From Pseudonocardia kunmingensis (GTDB lineage: Bacteria > Actinomycetota > Actinomycetes > Mycobacteriales > Pseudonocardiaceae), in contig NZ_VFPA01000001.1 of assembly GCF_006716445.1 (NCBI RefSeq), positions 1,178,001 to 1,242,000 of the forward strand: DNA of 64,000 nucleotides. The letters run 5' to 3'. The position numbers were made by a program, and so were the translations under genes. The number at the start of each line of letters is the position of its first letter. Position 1 is the first letter of the stretch. Below, in pieces: positions 45,547 to 55,822 of this stretch. The notes under the pieces were generated by a model that ran no database searches, was not told where the DNA came from, and was given only the letters and a program-made list of their open reading frames with translations.

Positions 45547-47772
45547 TCAGTGCCCGCCCACGGGGGTCTCGAACTGGAAGCTGCGGCCGCCGATGCGCAC
45601 CCGGGTGCCGGGCACGAGGCGGTGAGTCTCGCCCGCGGGCAGCTGCGTCCACACCTGCTCGCCCGGCGGGGACACGAACGTGCCGTTGCGCGAGCCTGCA
45701 TCGACGATGAGCGCGTCCCAGCCGTCCACCACGATCTGGGCGTGCACGCGCGACACCGCGCCCGAGGTGTCCTCGAGGGCGAGCGGGCGCAGGCTCCCCG
45801 AGGTCACCCGGTCGTCCGCCTCGGGCATCCGACCCATGAGGTACTCGGCGTCAACCGTGTAGGTGGCACCGTCGTCGAACACCAGCAGGCCGAGCGGGGG
45901 CCGCGCACCGAGCGTGGGTGGGCCCGACTGCTCCTCCATCGGCACCCCGCACAGTCCGCAGAACTGCGCGCGCGGGTCGTTGAGGTGCCCGCGGGCGCAC
46001 AGGTACCCGTGCACCTGCTGCTCGTCCTGCCGGGCGTCGACGGCGAGGCCGCCGGTGACCGGCCCGTCGTCGAGCGCGGGGCGCTCCGCCTCACCGGGCG
46101 CGACGCCGAGGATCCGCTCGGACCGCAGCGCCGTGGTGTGCGGGGCCTCGACGTCGGTGAGCGTGGCGTGCGGGTCCTGCTCGGGTCCCGCCTCCTCGGC
46201 GCGCGGAACGCCCAGGCGCGGCGTGCCGTCCCCGGACCCGTCCAGGTCCGCGCCGTCCGGGACCGCGCTCCGGTCCGCATCGTCGGCCACCGGCTCGGCG
46301 CTGTCGTACTCGGCGGACCCGGCGCCGAACTCGCCCTGGTCGCCGTACCCGCCGAACTCGCGCTCGCCCTGCTCGGGGTCGGTGCCCTCGTGCGCGGTCT
46401 CCGCGGCGGGCTCGTGCTCGTGCGCGGCGTCGTCCTCGGGCCGCCCGTGCCGGCGTCGGCGCAGCTCGGTGGGGCCGATGGCGCTCAGGTCCGCCTCGGT
46501 GCCCGAGTCGTCGCGGGTGGCGAACCACCCCTCGATCCGGTCCGGACGGCCGAGGTCGGGGCCGTCGCTCCACGGGCTGCGCTCCGCCTCGCGCTCCGAC
46601 TCGCGCGGCCCCTGCTCCGGGGTCCCGCCGAGCAGATTGTACGCGGCGCCGTTGGTGCGGTGGCCGTTCAGGCCGTTCAGCCCGTTCAGGCCAGTCAGGC
46701 CGTTGCGGGGGCGGTCGTCGAGCGGGCGGTCGTCCAGCGCGCGGTCGCTGCCGGCGCGGTCGCTGCCGTGCTCCGCGCCCGGGTCGTCACCGATCCCGGG
46801 CGAGGTGGTCTCCGGACCGCGCGGGTCGTCGCGGTCGGGCGGGAGGCGTCGCCCCTCGGGGCGGTCGGATCGCGGCGGTGCCGCCTCGGCCGGCTCGTCC
46901 TCGGCCGGACCGCCTGAGCGCCGCTGCTCGGCGGCGTCCTGGTCGCGGTCGACGTCCAGCGAACCGCGGCGCGGAGCCCAGTCGCGGTGGGCCACACCGT
47001 TGGAGGGCACCGGGCGCAGGTGGGCGCGACCGTTCCCGTTGGTCCGCTCGGGGCCGCCGCCCTCGTAACGGCCGAAACCGCCGTCGATCGCGTCGAAGCT
47101 GGTGCGCGTCGTCATCCCGTTGCCGGGGGTGTCACCCGGGTACAGGCCCTCCGCGGGCGCGGTGGACGGCTCGGGCACCCAGCGGGGGCGCTCCGGCGGC
47201 CCGGCGTCGGGCCAGCGTGGCTCGTCCGGGCGGTTGCGCACCGACTCGTCCGCGGCGCCCGCGGAGCGGTCCTCACCCCCGGGGACGAGCACAGCGCCCG
47301 CCGCGGGGACGACGCCGGCGCGCAGGTCGTGCACCCCGTCGACGACGCCGGGCGGGATGGGTCCGCCCTCGAGCGCGAGCACGACCGGGGCGTCGGGGCG
47401 CGGCAGCAGCCGGTCGGTCCAGGCCACCGACTGCGCACCCGACAGCGCCACCTGCCGGTCGGGCACGACCAGGCCGACGGACCCGTAGAGGAACACGGCC
47501 CACTGCTCGCCACGCGCCCGCGAGTCACCACCGGTGACCGCCACGGTGCCGAACCGCAGCCCGTCGCCCGGGGCGTCCGACCCGCCGAGCCACCCCGCGA
47601 GCCGGCGCGCGAGGGTGCGGCCCGGCTCGCCACCGGACGCACTCGCGCACACGTCGAGCAGCTGGCGCAGGACGTGCCGGTCGGCGCACTCGGCCACGCA
47701 GATCACGCCGGGCCAGCGCCCGACGACAGCCGCGCCGGGCACGACGGCGGCCCGCAGCGCGTCGAAGTCCAC
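45547..47772 (-). CDS. Large FHA-domain protein with zinc ribbon
   Basis: A 741-residue multidomain protein. Residues 1-~170 form a conserved-looking domain (ALRAAVVPGAAVVGRWPGVICVAECADRHVLRQLLDVC) I cannot name. A long acidic, Arg/Pro/Glu/Asn-rich disordered segment follows, with a short GLNGLNGLNG run. At ~595-620 is a CxxxH/CxxC zinc ribbon (YLCARGHLNDPRAQFCGLCG). The C-terminal FHA domain includes YLMGR, SRVHAQI and DAGSRNGTFV. GTG at 47772. It precedes the pseudokinase gene by 41 bp. The 259 bp upstream, to proS, hold no gene I can support. Probably an intracellular signalling adaptor. Confidence 0.85.
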   Translation of the reverse strand: MDFDALRAAVVPGAAVVGRWPGVICVAECADRHVLRQLLDVCASASGGEPGRTLARRLAGWLGGSDAPGDGLRFGTVAVTGGDSRARGEQWAVFLYGSVGLVVPDRQVALSGAQSVAWTDRLLPRPDAPVVLALEGGPIPPGVVDGVHDLRAGVVPAAGAVLVPGGEDRSAGAADESVRNRPDEPRWPDAGPPERPRWVPEPSTAPAEGLYPGDTPGNGMTTRTSFDAIDGGFGRYEGGGPERTNGNGRAHLRPVPSNGVAHRDWAPRRGSLDVDRDQDAAEQRRSGGPAEDEPAEAAPPRSDRPEGRRLPPDRDDPRGPETTSPGIGDDPGAEHGSDRAGSDRALDDRPLDDRPRNGLTGLNGLNGLNGHRTNGAAYNLLGGTPEQGPRESEREAERSPWSDGPDLGRPDRIEGWFATRDDSGTEADLSAIGPTELRRRRHGRPEDDAAHEHEPAAETAHEGTDPEQGEREFGGYGDQGEFGAGSAEYDSAEPVADDADRSAVPDGADLDGSGDGTPRLGVPRAEEAGPEQDPHATLTDVEAPHTTALRSERILGVAPGEAERPALDDGPVTGGLAVDARQDEQQVHGYLCARGHLNDPRAQFCGLCGVPMEEQSGPPTLGARPPLGLLVFDDGATYTVDAEYLMGRMPEADDRVTSGSLRPLALEDTSGAVSRVHAQIVVDGWDALIVDAGSRNGTFVSPPGEQVWTQLPAGETHRLVPGTRVRIGGRSFQFETPVGGH

Positions 47773-48031
47773 TCGGATTCAACCTCCCCCGCGACAGCCG
47801 CAGACGGACGGCGCGGGGGCCCGTCCGCCACCGGCCAGGTGACGATCCCGGTCGTGCAGAACAGCAGGCGAACGACGCGAACGGTACGTGGCCCGTGATC
47901 CACGGCTACCGCCGCACCGTCGTCGTCGCAGGTGGTGACGGTGCGGGTCCGGTGCGTCACAGGATCCGGTACGCCGTCGCACCCGCTCAGTCGACCATGC
48001 CCGTAGTGGCCACGACCAGACCGGTCGCCGC

Positions 48032-49780
48032 TCAGCGGGTGCCGGTCAGCTCCACGAGGTGCTCGACGACCGCGTCCACCGCGATCTCCTGCCGTTCACC
48101 GCTGCGCCGGTCCTTCACCTCGACGACGCCGTTCGCCAGCCCGCGCCCGACCACGACGATCGTCGGCACGCCGATCAGCTCGGCGTCGGCGAACTTGACG
48201 CCGGGCGAGGCCTTGCGGTCGTCCAGCAGCACCCGGACGCCTGCGGCGTCCAGCTCCGCCGCCAGCCGCTCGCCGCCGGCCGCGATCTCCTCGGACTTGC
48301 CCGCGACCACGACGTGGACGTCGGCGGGTCCGATCCCGCGCGGCCAGATCAGGCCGGACTCGTCATGGCTCTGCTCGGCGATCACGCCGACCAGCCGGGA
48401 CACGCCGACGCCGTAGGAGCCCATCGTGATGCGCACCGGCTTGCCGTCGGCGCCGAGGGCGTCGAGCTGCGCGGCGTCGGCGTACTTGCGGCCGAGCTGG
48501 AAGACGTGCCCGATCTCGATGCCGCGCGCCGCCTCGAGGGGCCCGGAGCCGTCGGGCGCCGGGTCGCCCTCCCGCACCTCGGCGGCCTCGATCGTGCCGT
48601 CGGGCGTGAAGTCGCGGCCGCAGACCAGGTCGACGACGTGGTGGTCGGGCTTGTCGGCCCCGGTGACCCAGGCCGTGCCCGGCGCGATGCGCGGGTCGAC
48701 GAGGAAGCGCACGCCGTTGGCCGCCAGCGCGGACGGTCCGATGTAGCCCTTGACGAGGAACGGGTGGGCCGCGAAGTCGGCCTCGTCGAGCAGCGCGACC
48801 TCCGCGGGCTCCAGCGCGACCTCGAGGCGCTTCATGTCGACCTCGCGGTCGCCGGGCACGCCGACCCCCAGCAACGTCCACTCGCCCGAACCGGGGGCCC
48901 GGGTCTTGACCAGCACGTTCTTCAGGGTGTCGGCCGCGGTGAAGGTGCGGCCGAGGCCTGCGCCGTTGAGGAAGTCCACCAGCGTCTCGATGGTGGGGGT
49001 GTCGGGGGTGTGGTGCGCCTGCGCGGCGGGCAGCCCGTCGACGGGCCGCGCGGGCGGCGCGGGCGTGGTGACCGCCTCGACGTTGGCCGCGTAGCCGCCG
49101 GGGCTGCGCACGTAGGTGTCCTCGCCGGTGGGCGCGACCGCCAGGAACTCCTCCGACGCGGACCCGCCCATCGCCCCGGACGTGGCCTTGACGACCACGT
49201 ACTCGAGGCCGAGCCGGTCGAAGATCCGCACGTAGGCGTCGCGGTGCAGGCGGTAGGACTCGGCAAGGCCCTCATCGGTGAGGTCGAACGAGTAGGAGTC
49301 CTTCATCAGGAACTCCCGGCCGCGCAGGATGCCCGCGCGGGGCCGCGCCTCGTCGCGGTACTTGTTCTGGATCTGGTACAGCATCACCGGGTAGTCCTTG
49401 TAGGACGCGTACTCGCCCTTGACGACCTGGGTGAACAGCTCCTCGTGCGTGGGCCCGAGCAGGTAGTCGCCCCCACGCCGGTCCTTGAGCCGGAACAGGT
49501 TGGGCCCGTACTCGGTCCACCGGTTCGTCGCCTCGTAGGGCTCGCGGGGCAGCAGCGCCGGGAACTGGATCTCCTGGGCGCCGATGGCGTCCATCTCCTC
49601 GCGCACCACCCGCTCGATGTTGCGCAGCACCCGCAGGCCCAGCGGCAGCCAGGAGTAGATCCCCGGCGCGACGCGACGGACGTAGCCGGCGCGGACGAGC
49701 AGCTTGTGGCTCGGAACCTCCGCGTCGGCCGGGTCCTCGCGCAGGGTCCGCAGGAACAGCGACGACATCCTGGTCAGCAC
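48032..49780 (-). CDS. proS: Prolyl-tRNA synthetase (bacterial type)
   Basis: A 582-residue class II aminoacyl-tRNA synthetase of the bacterial ProS type. Landmarks are the N-terminal [55 protein letters not shown], motif 2 region [26 protein letters not shown], the INS editing domain inserted between motifs 2 and 3 (near [21 protein letters not shown] to [11 protein letters not shown]), and motif 3 [20 protein letters not shown] at 49780 gives LTRMSSLF, the usual start. A CTGCAG palindrome lies upstream. Confidence 0.98.
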   Translation of the reverse strand: MLTRMSSLFLRTLREDPADAEVPSHKLLVRAGYVRRVAPGIYSWLPLGLRVLRNIERVVREEMDAIGAQEIQFPALLPREPYEATNRWTEYGPNLFRLKDRRGGDYLLGPTHEELFTQVVKGEYASYKDYPVMLYQIQNKYRDEARPRAGILRGREFLMKDSYSFDLTDEGLAESYRLHRDAYVRIFDRLGLEYVVVKATSGAMGGSASEEFLAVAPTGEDTYVRSPGGYAANVEAVTTPAPPARPVDGLPAAQAHHTPDTPTIETLVDFLNGAGLGRTFTAADTLKNVLVKTRAPGSGEWTLLGVGVPGDREVDMKRLEVALEPAEVALLDEADFAAHPFLVKGYIGPSALAANGVRFLVDPRIAPGTAWVTGADKPDHHVVDLVCGRDFTPDGTIEAAEVREGDPAPDGSGPLEAARGIEIGHVFQLGRKYADAAQLDALGADGKPVRITMGSYGVGVSRLVGVIAEQSHDESGLIWPRGIGPADVHVVVAGKSEEIAAGGERLAAELDAAGVRVLLDDRKASPGVKFADAELIGVPTIVVVGRGLANGVVEVKDRRSGERQEIAVDAVVEHLVELTGTR

Positions 49781-49847
49781 CTGGAAGAGGGTAGCGACGC
49801 CCCCCGACGGCGGACGCGCCGGTCACCGGTCACGGGTCGGCCGGCCC

Positions 49848-49919
49848 GCTCGCACACCGACTCCGGCGTCGGCACACCGACTGCAGTCGGTGTGCGAGCA
49901 CAGCTGTCGGTGTGCGAGC
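49848..49919. repeat. CTGCAG-centred palindromic repeat, copy 3
   Basis: A 72 bp palindrome centred on CTGCAG at 49881-49886, with two forward words GCACACCGACT and two inverted words AGTCGGTGTGC. The central ~24 bp are perfect, and the outer pair begins GCTCGCACACCGA and ends TCGGTGTGCGAGC. Same family as 2010 and 15934. It lies between the proS start and the deaminase stop. Confidence 0.85.
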
Positions 49920-49964
49920 GGCCGGCGCGCCGCTCGTGCCGGTCCGCGCCGCAGCGTCGGCCGG

Positions 49965-50405
49965 TCATCCCAGCAGGTGCGCGTTCGGTGCGCGGGCGGC
50001 CGCGGCGAGCTCGGGCAGCTCCACGACCTCCACCCCGCCGGCGCGGAGCAGCTCGGCGCCCTCGCCGTCGACGAACAGGCTCGGCTCCCGCCAGGCGAAC
50101 ACCACCCGGTCGACGCCCGCGGCGAGGATCAACTCCGAACAGGTCCGCGGGCGGGAGGCGCGTGCGCTGCACGGTTCGAGCGAGCTGTAGACCGTGATGG
50201 CCGGCGGCGCCCGCCAGCCGGCCCCCAGGTCGGCGAGGGCCGACTCCTCGGCGTGGTCGTGCGGGTCGCGGCGGCGCGACCACCCCTCGGCGAGCACGTC
50301 GCCCGCGGCGTCGACGACGAGGGCGCCCACCGAGAACGCGGTCTGCGACGGCGGGCAGCGGCGTGCCAGCTCGACGGCGCGGGCGAGCAGCTCCCGGTCG
50401 TTCAC
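49965..50405 (-). CDS. RibD-like deaminase (CDA fold)
   Basis: A 146-residue zinc-dependent deaminase domain. The zinc motif is HAEESAL (His51, Glu53) with PCSARASRPRTC (Cys79, Cys89). The spacing and context (VGALVVDAAGDVLAEGWSRRRDPHDHAEESALADLG) match the deaminase half of RibD, which converts the 2,5-diamino pyrimidine in riboflavin synthesis. It overlaps the reductase gene stop by 4 bp, so the two RibD activities are encoded by adjacent coupled genes, in reductase-deaminase order, instead of one fused protein. A different CDA-type substrate cannot be excluded. Confidence 0.82.
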   Translation of the reverse strand: MNDRELLARAVELARRCPPSQTAFSVGALVVDAAGDVLAEGWSRRRDPHDHAEESALADLGAGWRAPPAITVYSSLEPCSARASRPRTCSELILAAGVDRVVFAWREPSLFVDGEGAELLRAGGVEVVELPELAAAARAPNAHLLG

Positions 50406-51082
50406 GCGCCGTCCAGGAGGTAGCGCAGCAGCACGAGGTCGCCGATCGGGCGCGCCTCGGCCAGCCGCATGCGGTGCGCGGCGTCGTGCGGGAAGCGCCC
50501 GGGCCCCACGAACCGCGGCGCGTCGGCGTCGCCGACGAAGAACGGGGCGACGACCAGCTGCAGCTCGTCGACCACCCCGCCGGTGAGGAACAGGGTGTGC
50601 ACGGCGGTGCCGCCCTCCACCATCAGCCGCGCGACGCCCCGGGCGCGCAGGTCGGCGAGCAGCCGGCGCACGTCGAGGGGAGCGCCCGCGTCGGCCACCT
50701 CCGCCACCTCGCCCACCGCCCGCCGGGCCGCGTCCACCGCGGGCGTCGCGGCGTAGACGAGCTTGGGCCCCGCGCCCAGCGCGAAGAACCGGGCGGCCGG
50801 GTCGAGGTCCCCCGTCCCGGTGAGCGTGACCTTCAGCGGGTCCGGCCCCCGTCCCGCCGCCACCCGCGCTGCGCGGCGCTCCGCGGAGCGCACGAGCAGC
50901 CGCGGGTCGTCCCGGCGCAGGGTCGTGGCGCCGACGAGGATCGCGTCCACCCCCGCCCGCAACTCGTCGACGCGGTCCAGGTCGGCGGCGTCGGAGAGCA
51001 GCAGGGGTGCGGGCCCGCTGTCGTCGATGCGGCCGTCCACCGACATCGCGGCCGAGAGCAGCACGTAGGGGCGGTCGGGCAC
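50402..51082 (-). CDS. RibD C-terminal-like pyrimidine reductase
   Basis: A 226-residue DHFR-like reductase domain (RibD_C). The conserved start RPYVLLSAAMSVDGRIDD, DAILVGATTLRRDDPRLLVR, and the C-terminal LMVEGGTAVHTLFLTGGVVDEL are those of the NADPH-dependent 5-amino-6-ribosylamino-uracil reductase of riboflavin synthesis, or of its archaeal/yeast-like equivalents. GTG at 51082. It overlaps the deaminase gene by 4 bp. Its 5' end faces the repeat array at 51176. Confidence 0.85.
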   Translation of the reverse strand: MPDRPYVLLSAAMSVDGRIDDSGPAPLLLSDAADLDRVDELRAGVDAILVGATTLRRDDPRLLVRSAERRAARVAAGRGPDPLKVTLTGTGDLDPAARFFALGAGPKLVYAATPAVDAARRAVGEVAEVADAGAPLDVRRLLADLRARGVARLMVEGGTAVHTLFLTGGVVDELQLVVAPFFVGDADAPRFVGPGRFPHDAAHRMRLAEARPIGDLVLLRYLLDGA

Positions 51083-51175
51083 GGCCCGATCCTGCCCCAC
51101 CCCGCGCCGGGCCGGTTCCGGCCCGGGTCCCCACACCCGCTCGACGGCCGGGCGGCGCGCAGATGGCCTGGGAGG

Positions 51176-51699
51176 TGATCGGTCCGAGCCGTACACCGAT
51201 GCTCCAGGCGTGATCGATCCGAGGAGCACGTCCCGGCTGTTCCGACGCCCCGGTACTCCTCGGGCCGGTCGGTGGGTGATCGCCCCGAGACGGGACGACA
51301 GGCTGTCCGCGCCACCGTGATGCGCGGATCGGACCGATCTTCCGGACGTGATCGGCCCGAACAGCACGTGACGGCTGCCCGGACCACCACGACGCGCGAC
51401 TCGGACCGATCTCGGCGATGTGATCGATCCGACCAGCACGTCACGGCTGCCCGGACCACCGTGGTGTGCGGCTCGCACCGATCCTGCGAGTGATCAGTCC
51501 GACCAGCACGTGACGGATGTGCGGACCACCGTGGTGCGCGGCTCGGACCGATCTTGCGGCTGATCGGTCCGACCAGCACGCCACGGCTGCCCCGACCGCC
51601 ACGAGGCGCGACTCGCACCGATCTCTGCCGAACTCGATCAGTCCGACCGGCACCTCACGGCTGTCCCGATCGGCGGGGTGCACGGCTCGGACCGATCTT
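51176..51699. repeat. ~71 bp GATC-ended hairpin repeat array 3 (about eight units)
   Basis: GATC-initial units start at 51176, 51211 (half unit), 51277, 51349, 51421, 51491, 51561 and 51635, most spaced 70-74 bp. A typical unit opens TGATCGGTCCGACCAGCACG and closes GGCTCGGACCGATC, forming a palindrome. The right-arm core, read in reverse, is GATCGGTCCGAGCCGCGCACC, shared with arrays 1 and 2 apart from a few bases. Unlike those arrays, this one lies between divergent genes (riboflavin reductase and VOC), so it occupies both promoter regions. Confidence 0.85.
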
Positions 51700-51746
51700 G
51701 CGGAGCGAGCCCGTTCCTGTCGGACCCCGTCGCTAGCGTCGTCGGC

Positions 51747-52145
51747 ATGGCACTCTCGATCGGCATGGTCACCGTCGACTCCGCGGACCCGTCCGCGCTG
51801 TCGCGCTTCTGGGCGTCCGCGCTCGACACCACCGTCATGGCCGACCACGACGGCGAGTTCGTCATCCTCGCCCCGCCCCCGGAGGGCGGGCCGCTGCTGG
51901 CCTTCCAGCGGGTTCCGGAGGAGCGGTCGGGCAAGAACCGGCTGCACCTCGACCTGGGCGCGGCCACGGGCGCGCGGCAGGCGGAGGTCGAGCGCCTCGT
52001 GCAGCTCGGCGCCACGGTGCTCGGGGAGCGGGGCGAGCCCGGGACCTTCGCCTGGACCACCCTCACCGACCCCGAGGGCAACGAGTTCTGCATCGGGGAG
52101 ACGGAGGCGGCCACGGCCGACCTCGTCCCGTCTTCCGCTTCCTGA
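51747..52145 (+). CDS. VOC family protein
   Basis: A 132-residue single VOC domain: LSIGMVTVDSADPSALSRFWASALDTTVMADHDGEFVIL, RLHLDLGA, LGATVLGERGEPG, and the C-terminal LTDPEGNEFCIGE with the typical final Glu. Close in style to VOC proteins beside oxidoreductase or antibiotic genes, substrate unknown. ATG at 51747. Just upstream is array 3, and the short AT-richer patch near 51735 (CGCTAGCG) may be its promoter. Confidence 0.87.
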   Translation: MALSIGMVTVDSADPSALSRFWASALDTTVMADHDGEFVILAPPPEGGPLLAFQRVPEERSGKNRLHLDLGAATGARQAEVERLVQLGATVLGERGEPGTFAWTTLTDPEGNEFCIGETEAATADLVPSSAS

Positions 52146-52215
52146 GACGACCCACCTCGGCCGCCGGCGTGCGGCGGGGCGGCGGTGGGCGCATGTCGCG
52201 CGGCGCGGGGGCCGG

Positions 52216-52437
52216 TCACCCGCCTCCGCCCGCGCGCTTCGCCCGGGCGCTGCCCCGGGCAGCGAGGAGCGCCCCGGCAACGGTGAGCACCGCGTAGCAC
52301 AGCAGCCACACCCCGAACCCGCCCGGCATCCAGGCGAGGAGCCCGGCGTCGGTGTGGTCGACCACCAGCCTGATGGCGCCCTGCACCGCCAGTACGAGCA
52401 GGAGCATGCCGACGACCAGCGTTGCCACGTGCTTCAT
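52216..52437 (-). CDS. Small two-helix membrane protein
   Basis: A 73-residue protein with two hydrophobic helices (VATLVVGMLLLVLAVQGAIRL and FGVWLLCYAVLTVAGALLAA) and a short basic tail ending in Gly. ATG at 52437 follows GGGAAAGAGGG by about 6 bp, which is better than an upstream in-frame start inside the operator. No family recognised. It is divergent from a TetR regulator with two identical operator-like palindromes between, so it is probably that regulator's target. Confidence 0.7.
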   Translation of the reverse strand: MKHVATLVVGMLLLVLAVQGAIRLVVDHTDAGLLAWMPGGFGVWLLCYAVLTVAGALLAARGSARAKRAGGGG

Positions 52438-52477
52438 GTGTCCCTCTTTCCCCTCGGCCCACACGGGCCCGCCTTTG

Positions 52478-52519
52478 TGGTTCGATCGCACCATAGCGCT
52501 TCGTGGTTCGATCGCACCA
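52478..52519. promoter_or_regulatory. Two tandem TGGTTCGATCGCACCA operators (TetR)
   Basis: The 16 bp near-palindrome TGGTTCGATCGCACCA occurs at 52478-52493 and again at 52504-52519, centres 26 bp apart, matching its own reverse complement at 14 of 16 positions. Flanking bases also repeat (GTGGTTCGATCGCACCA). They lie between a two-helix membrane protein gene and the TetR gene, typical of cooperative TetR binding. Confidence 0.75.
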
Positions 52520-52568
52520 CAACGGGGTGGTGGAGATCGCGGAACTGCGGCGACGGAGGATCGACGGC

Positions 52569-53222
52569 ATGCCTCGACAGGTGGACCACGACCTGCGCCG
52601 CCGCCAGATCGCCGAGGCCGTGTGGCGGCTCGCCACGCGAGGCGGCCTGGAGGACGTCACCCTGCGGCAGGTCGCCGCCGAGGCGGATGTCTCGGCGCGC
52701 CTCCTGCAGTACTACTTCGGCACCCGCGACCAGCTGCTGCTCGGTGCGCTGGAGATCCTCAACACCGACGCGGAGCAGCGCGCTCGGCAACGGCTGGCGG
52801 CGCTCGGCGCGGCGCCCGGCACGCGCGCGATCGTCCGCGGCGTCCTCCTCGAGATGCTGCCGCTGGACGAGGAGCGGCGGAACCGGCACCTGACGTACGT
52901 GGCGTACTTCGTCCGCTTCCTCGCCGACCCGAACCTCGGCGCGGTGGTCCGCGACGCTCCGCTCGCGCTCGAGGAGCTCGTCGCCGACCTGCTCCGGCGC
53001 GGGCAGAACCTCGGCGAGGTCCGCGCGGATGTGGACGCGCGGGCCGAGGCCTCGTTCCTGGTGGCCGGTGCCGACGGGCTGCAGTCAGGCGTCCTGCTCG
53101 GGCAGCGCGCCCCGGAGCAGGCCGTGGCGCTCATCGATCACCAGCTCGCGCGCATCTTCCCCGGGACGACCGACGAGCCGGAGCCGGCGGCGGGCGGGCT
53201 CAGGCCTCCAGCAGCTCCGTGA
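52569..53222 (+). CDS. TetR family transcriptional regulator
   Basis: A 217-residue TetR repressor. The HTH runs at about 10-50 (RRRQIAEAVWRLATRGGLEDVTLRQVAAEADVSARLLQYYFGTRDQLL). The C-terminal domain has the LLxxG-type helices and the ARAEASFLVAGADGLQSGVLLG segment of the BetI/TetR_C type. ATG at 52569 has GGAGG about 11 bp upstream; the earlier in-frame GTG lies inside the operator. Its 3' end overlaps the metX 3' end by 23 bp on the opposite strand. Confidence 0.9.
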   Translation: MPRQVDHDLRRRQIAEAVWRLATRGGLEDVTLRQVAAEADVSARLLQYYFGTRDQLLLGALEILNTDAEQRARQRLAALGAAPGTRAIVRGVLLEMLPLDEERRNRHLTYVAYFVRFLADPNLGAVVRDAPLALEELVADLLRRGQNLGEVRADVDARAEASFLVAGADGLQSGVLLGQRAPEQAVALIDHQLARIFPGTTDEPEPAAGGLRPPAAP

Positions 53223-54342
53223 GCAAGGCGCCCACGGTCGCGGCCTCGATGAGGAAGCCGTCGTGGCCGTACGGGGAGTCGATGAGCTGCAGCGGGCCGG
53301 CGCCGGGGATGCCGTCGGCCAGCTCGGCCTGCTGCTCGGGCGGGTAGAGGCGGTCCGAGGTCACGCCGGCCACGAGCGTCCTCGCCGTCACGCGCGCGAG
53401 ACCGGCGGCCACCCCGCCGCGCCCGCGCCCCACGTCGTGGGCGTTCATCAGCTCGGTGAGCCGGACGTAGGACGCGGCGTCGAAGCGGCGCACCAGCTTG
53501 TTCGCGTGATGGTCGAGGTAGCTCTCCACGGCGTAGCGCCCGCCGTGGAACGGGTCCTCGTCGTCCTGCGGGCTGCGACCGAAGCGCTCGCCGAGCTCCC
53601 CGGCGCTGCGGTAGCTCAGGTGCGCGATCCGGCGGGCCACGCCGAGGCCGCGGTGCGGTCCCTGCCCGGGCGGGGCGTCGTGGTAGTCGCCGCCGTGCCA
53701 TCCGGGGTCGGCGCGGATCGCCGCCAGCTGGGGCGCGGCCCAGCCGATCTGGTCGGCGCTGGTGGCGGCCGGGGAGGCGAGCAGGCACAGCCGCGTCACG
53801 CGGTCGGGTTCCGTCGCCGCCCACTCCAGCGCCCGCATGCCGCCCATGGATCCGCCGATCACGCAGGCCCAGCTCCGCACGCCGAGCGCGTCGGCCAGCG
53901 CCCGTTCCGCCACGACCGAGTCCCGGGCGGTCACCAGCGGGAAGCGGCTCCCCCACGGCCTGCCGTCCGGCGCGGGCGATGCCGGCCCCGTGCTGCCCTG
54001 GCAGCCGCCGACGACGTTCGGGGCCACCACGAACCACCGGGCGGGGTCGAGCGCGCGGCCGGGCCCGATGAGCGCGTCCCACCAGCCCGGGGTGGCGTGG
54101 CCCGGGCCCTGGGGACCGGCCACGTGGCTGTCGCCGGTGAGGGCGTGCAGCACGAGCACGGCGTTGGACGCGTCCGCGTTCAGCGCGCCCCACGTCTCGT
54201 AGGCGATCCGGACTCCGGGCAGCGTGCCCCCGGCCTCCAGCGGCAGCGGCTCCGGCAGGGAGATCCACTGGCGGCGGCCGGGGTCGTCCCCCTCCCGCCA
54301 GGCGCCGCTGGCGGGAGGAAGGTCGGTGTCGACGGCGGTCAC
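53200..54342 (-). CDS. metX: Homoserine O-acetyltransferase MetX
   Basis: MetX acetylates homoserine from acetyl-CoA to start methionine synthesis. The 380-residue alpha/beta hydrolase has the nucleophile elbow GGSMGGM (Ser165), the N-terminal RIAYETWG, ALTGDSHVAG, and the Asp/His of the catalytic triad near TSDRLYPPEQ and SPYGHDGF. GTG at 54342 is 9 bp after the metY stop, an operon with the previous sulfur gene. The two enzymes act in sequence: acetyl-homoserine made by MetX is sulfhydrylated by MetY. Confidence 0.97.
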   Translation of the reverse strand: MTAVDTDLPPASGAWREGDDPGRRQWISLPEPLPLEAGGTLPGVRIAYETWGALNADASNAVLVLHALTGDSHVAGPQGPGHATPGWWDALIGPGRALDPARWFVVAPNVVGGCQGSTGPASPAPDGRPWGSRFPLVTARDSVVAERALADALGVRSWACVIGGSMGGMRALEWAATEPDRVTRLCLLASPAATSADQIGWAAPQLAAIRADPGWHGGDYHDAPPGQGPHRGLGVARRIAHLSYRSAGELGERFGRSPQDDEDPFHGGRYAVESYLDHHANKLVRRFDAASYVRLTELMNAHDVGRGRGGVAAGLARVTARTLVAGVTSDRLYPPEQQAELADGIPGAGPLQLIDSPYGHDGFLIEAATVGALLTELLEA

Positions 54343-54350
54343 GTGCGGTG

Positions 54351-55781
<1,431 letters not shown>

Positions 55782-55822
55782 TCATCCCGGCACAACCGGG
55801 CGCGCGGGCTACCCTCCCCCGC

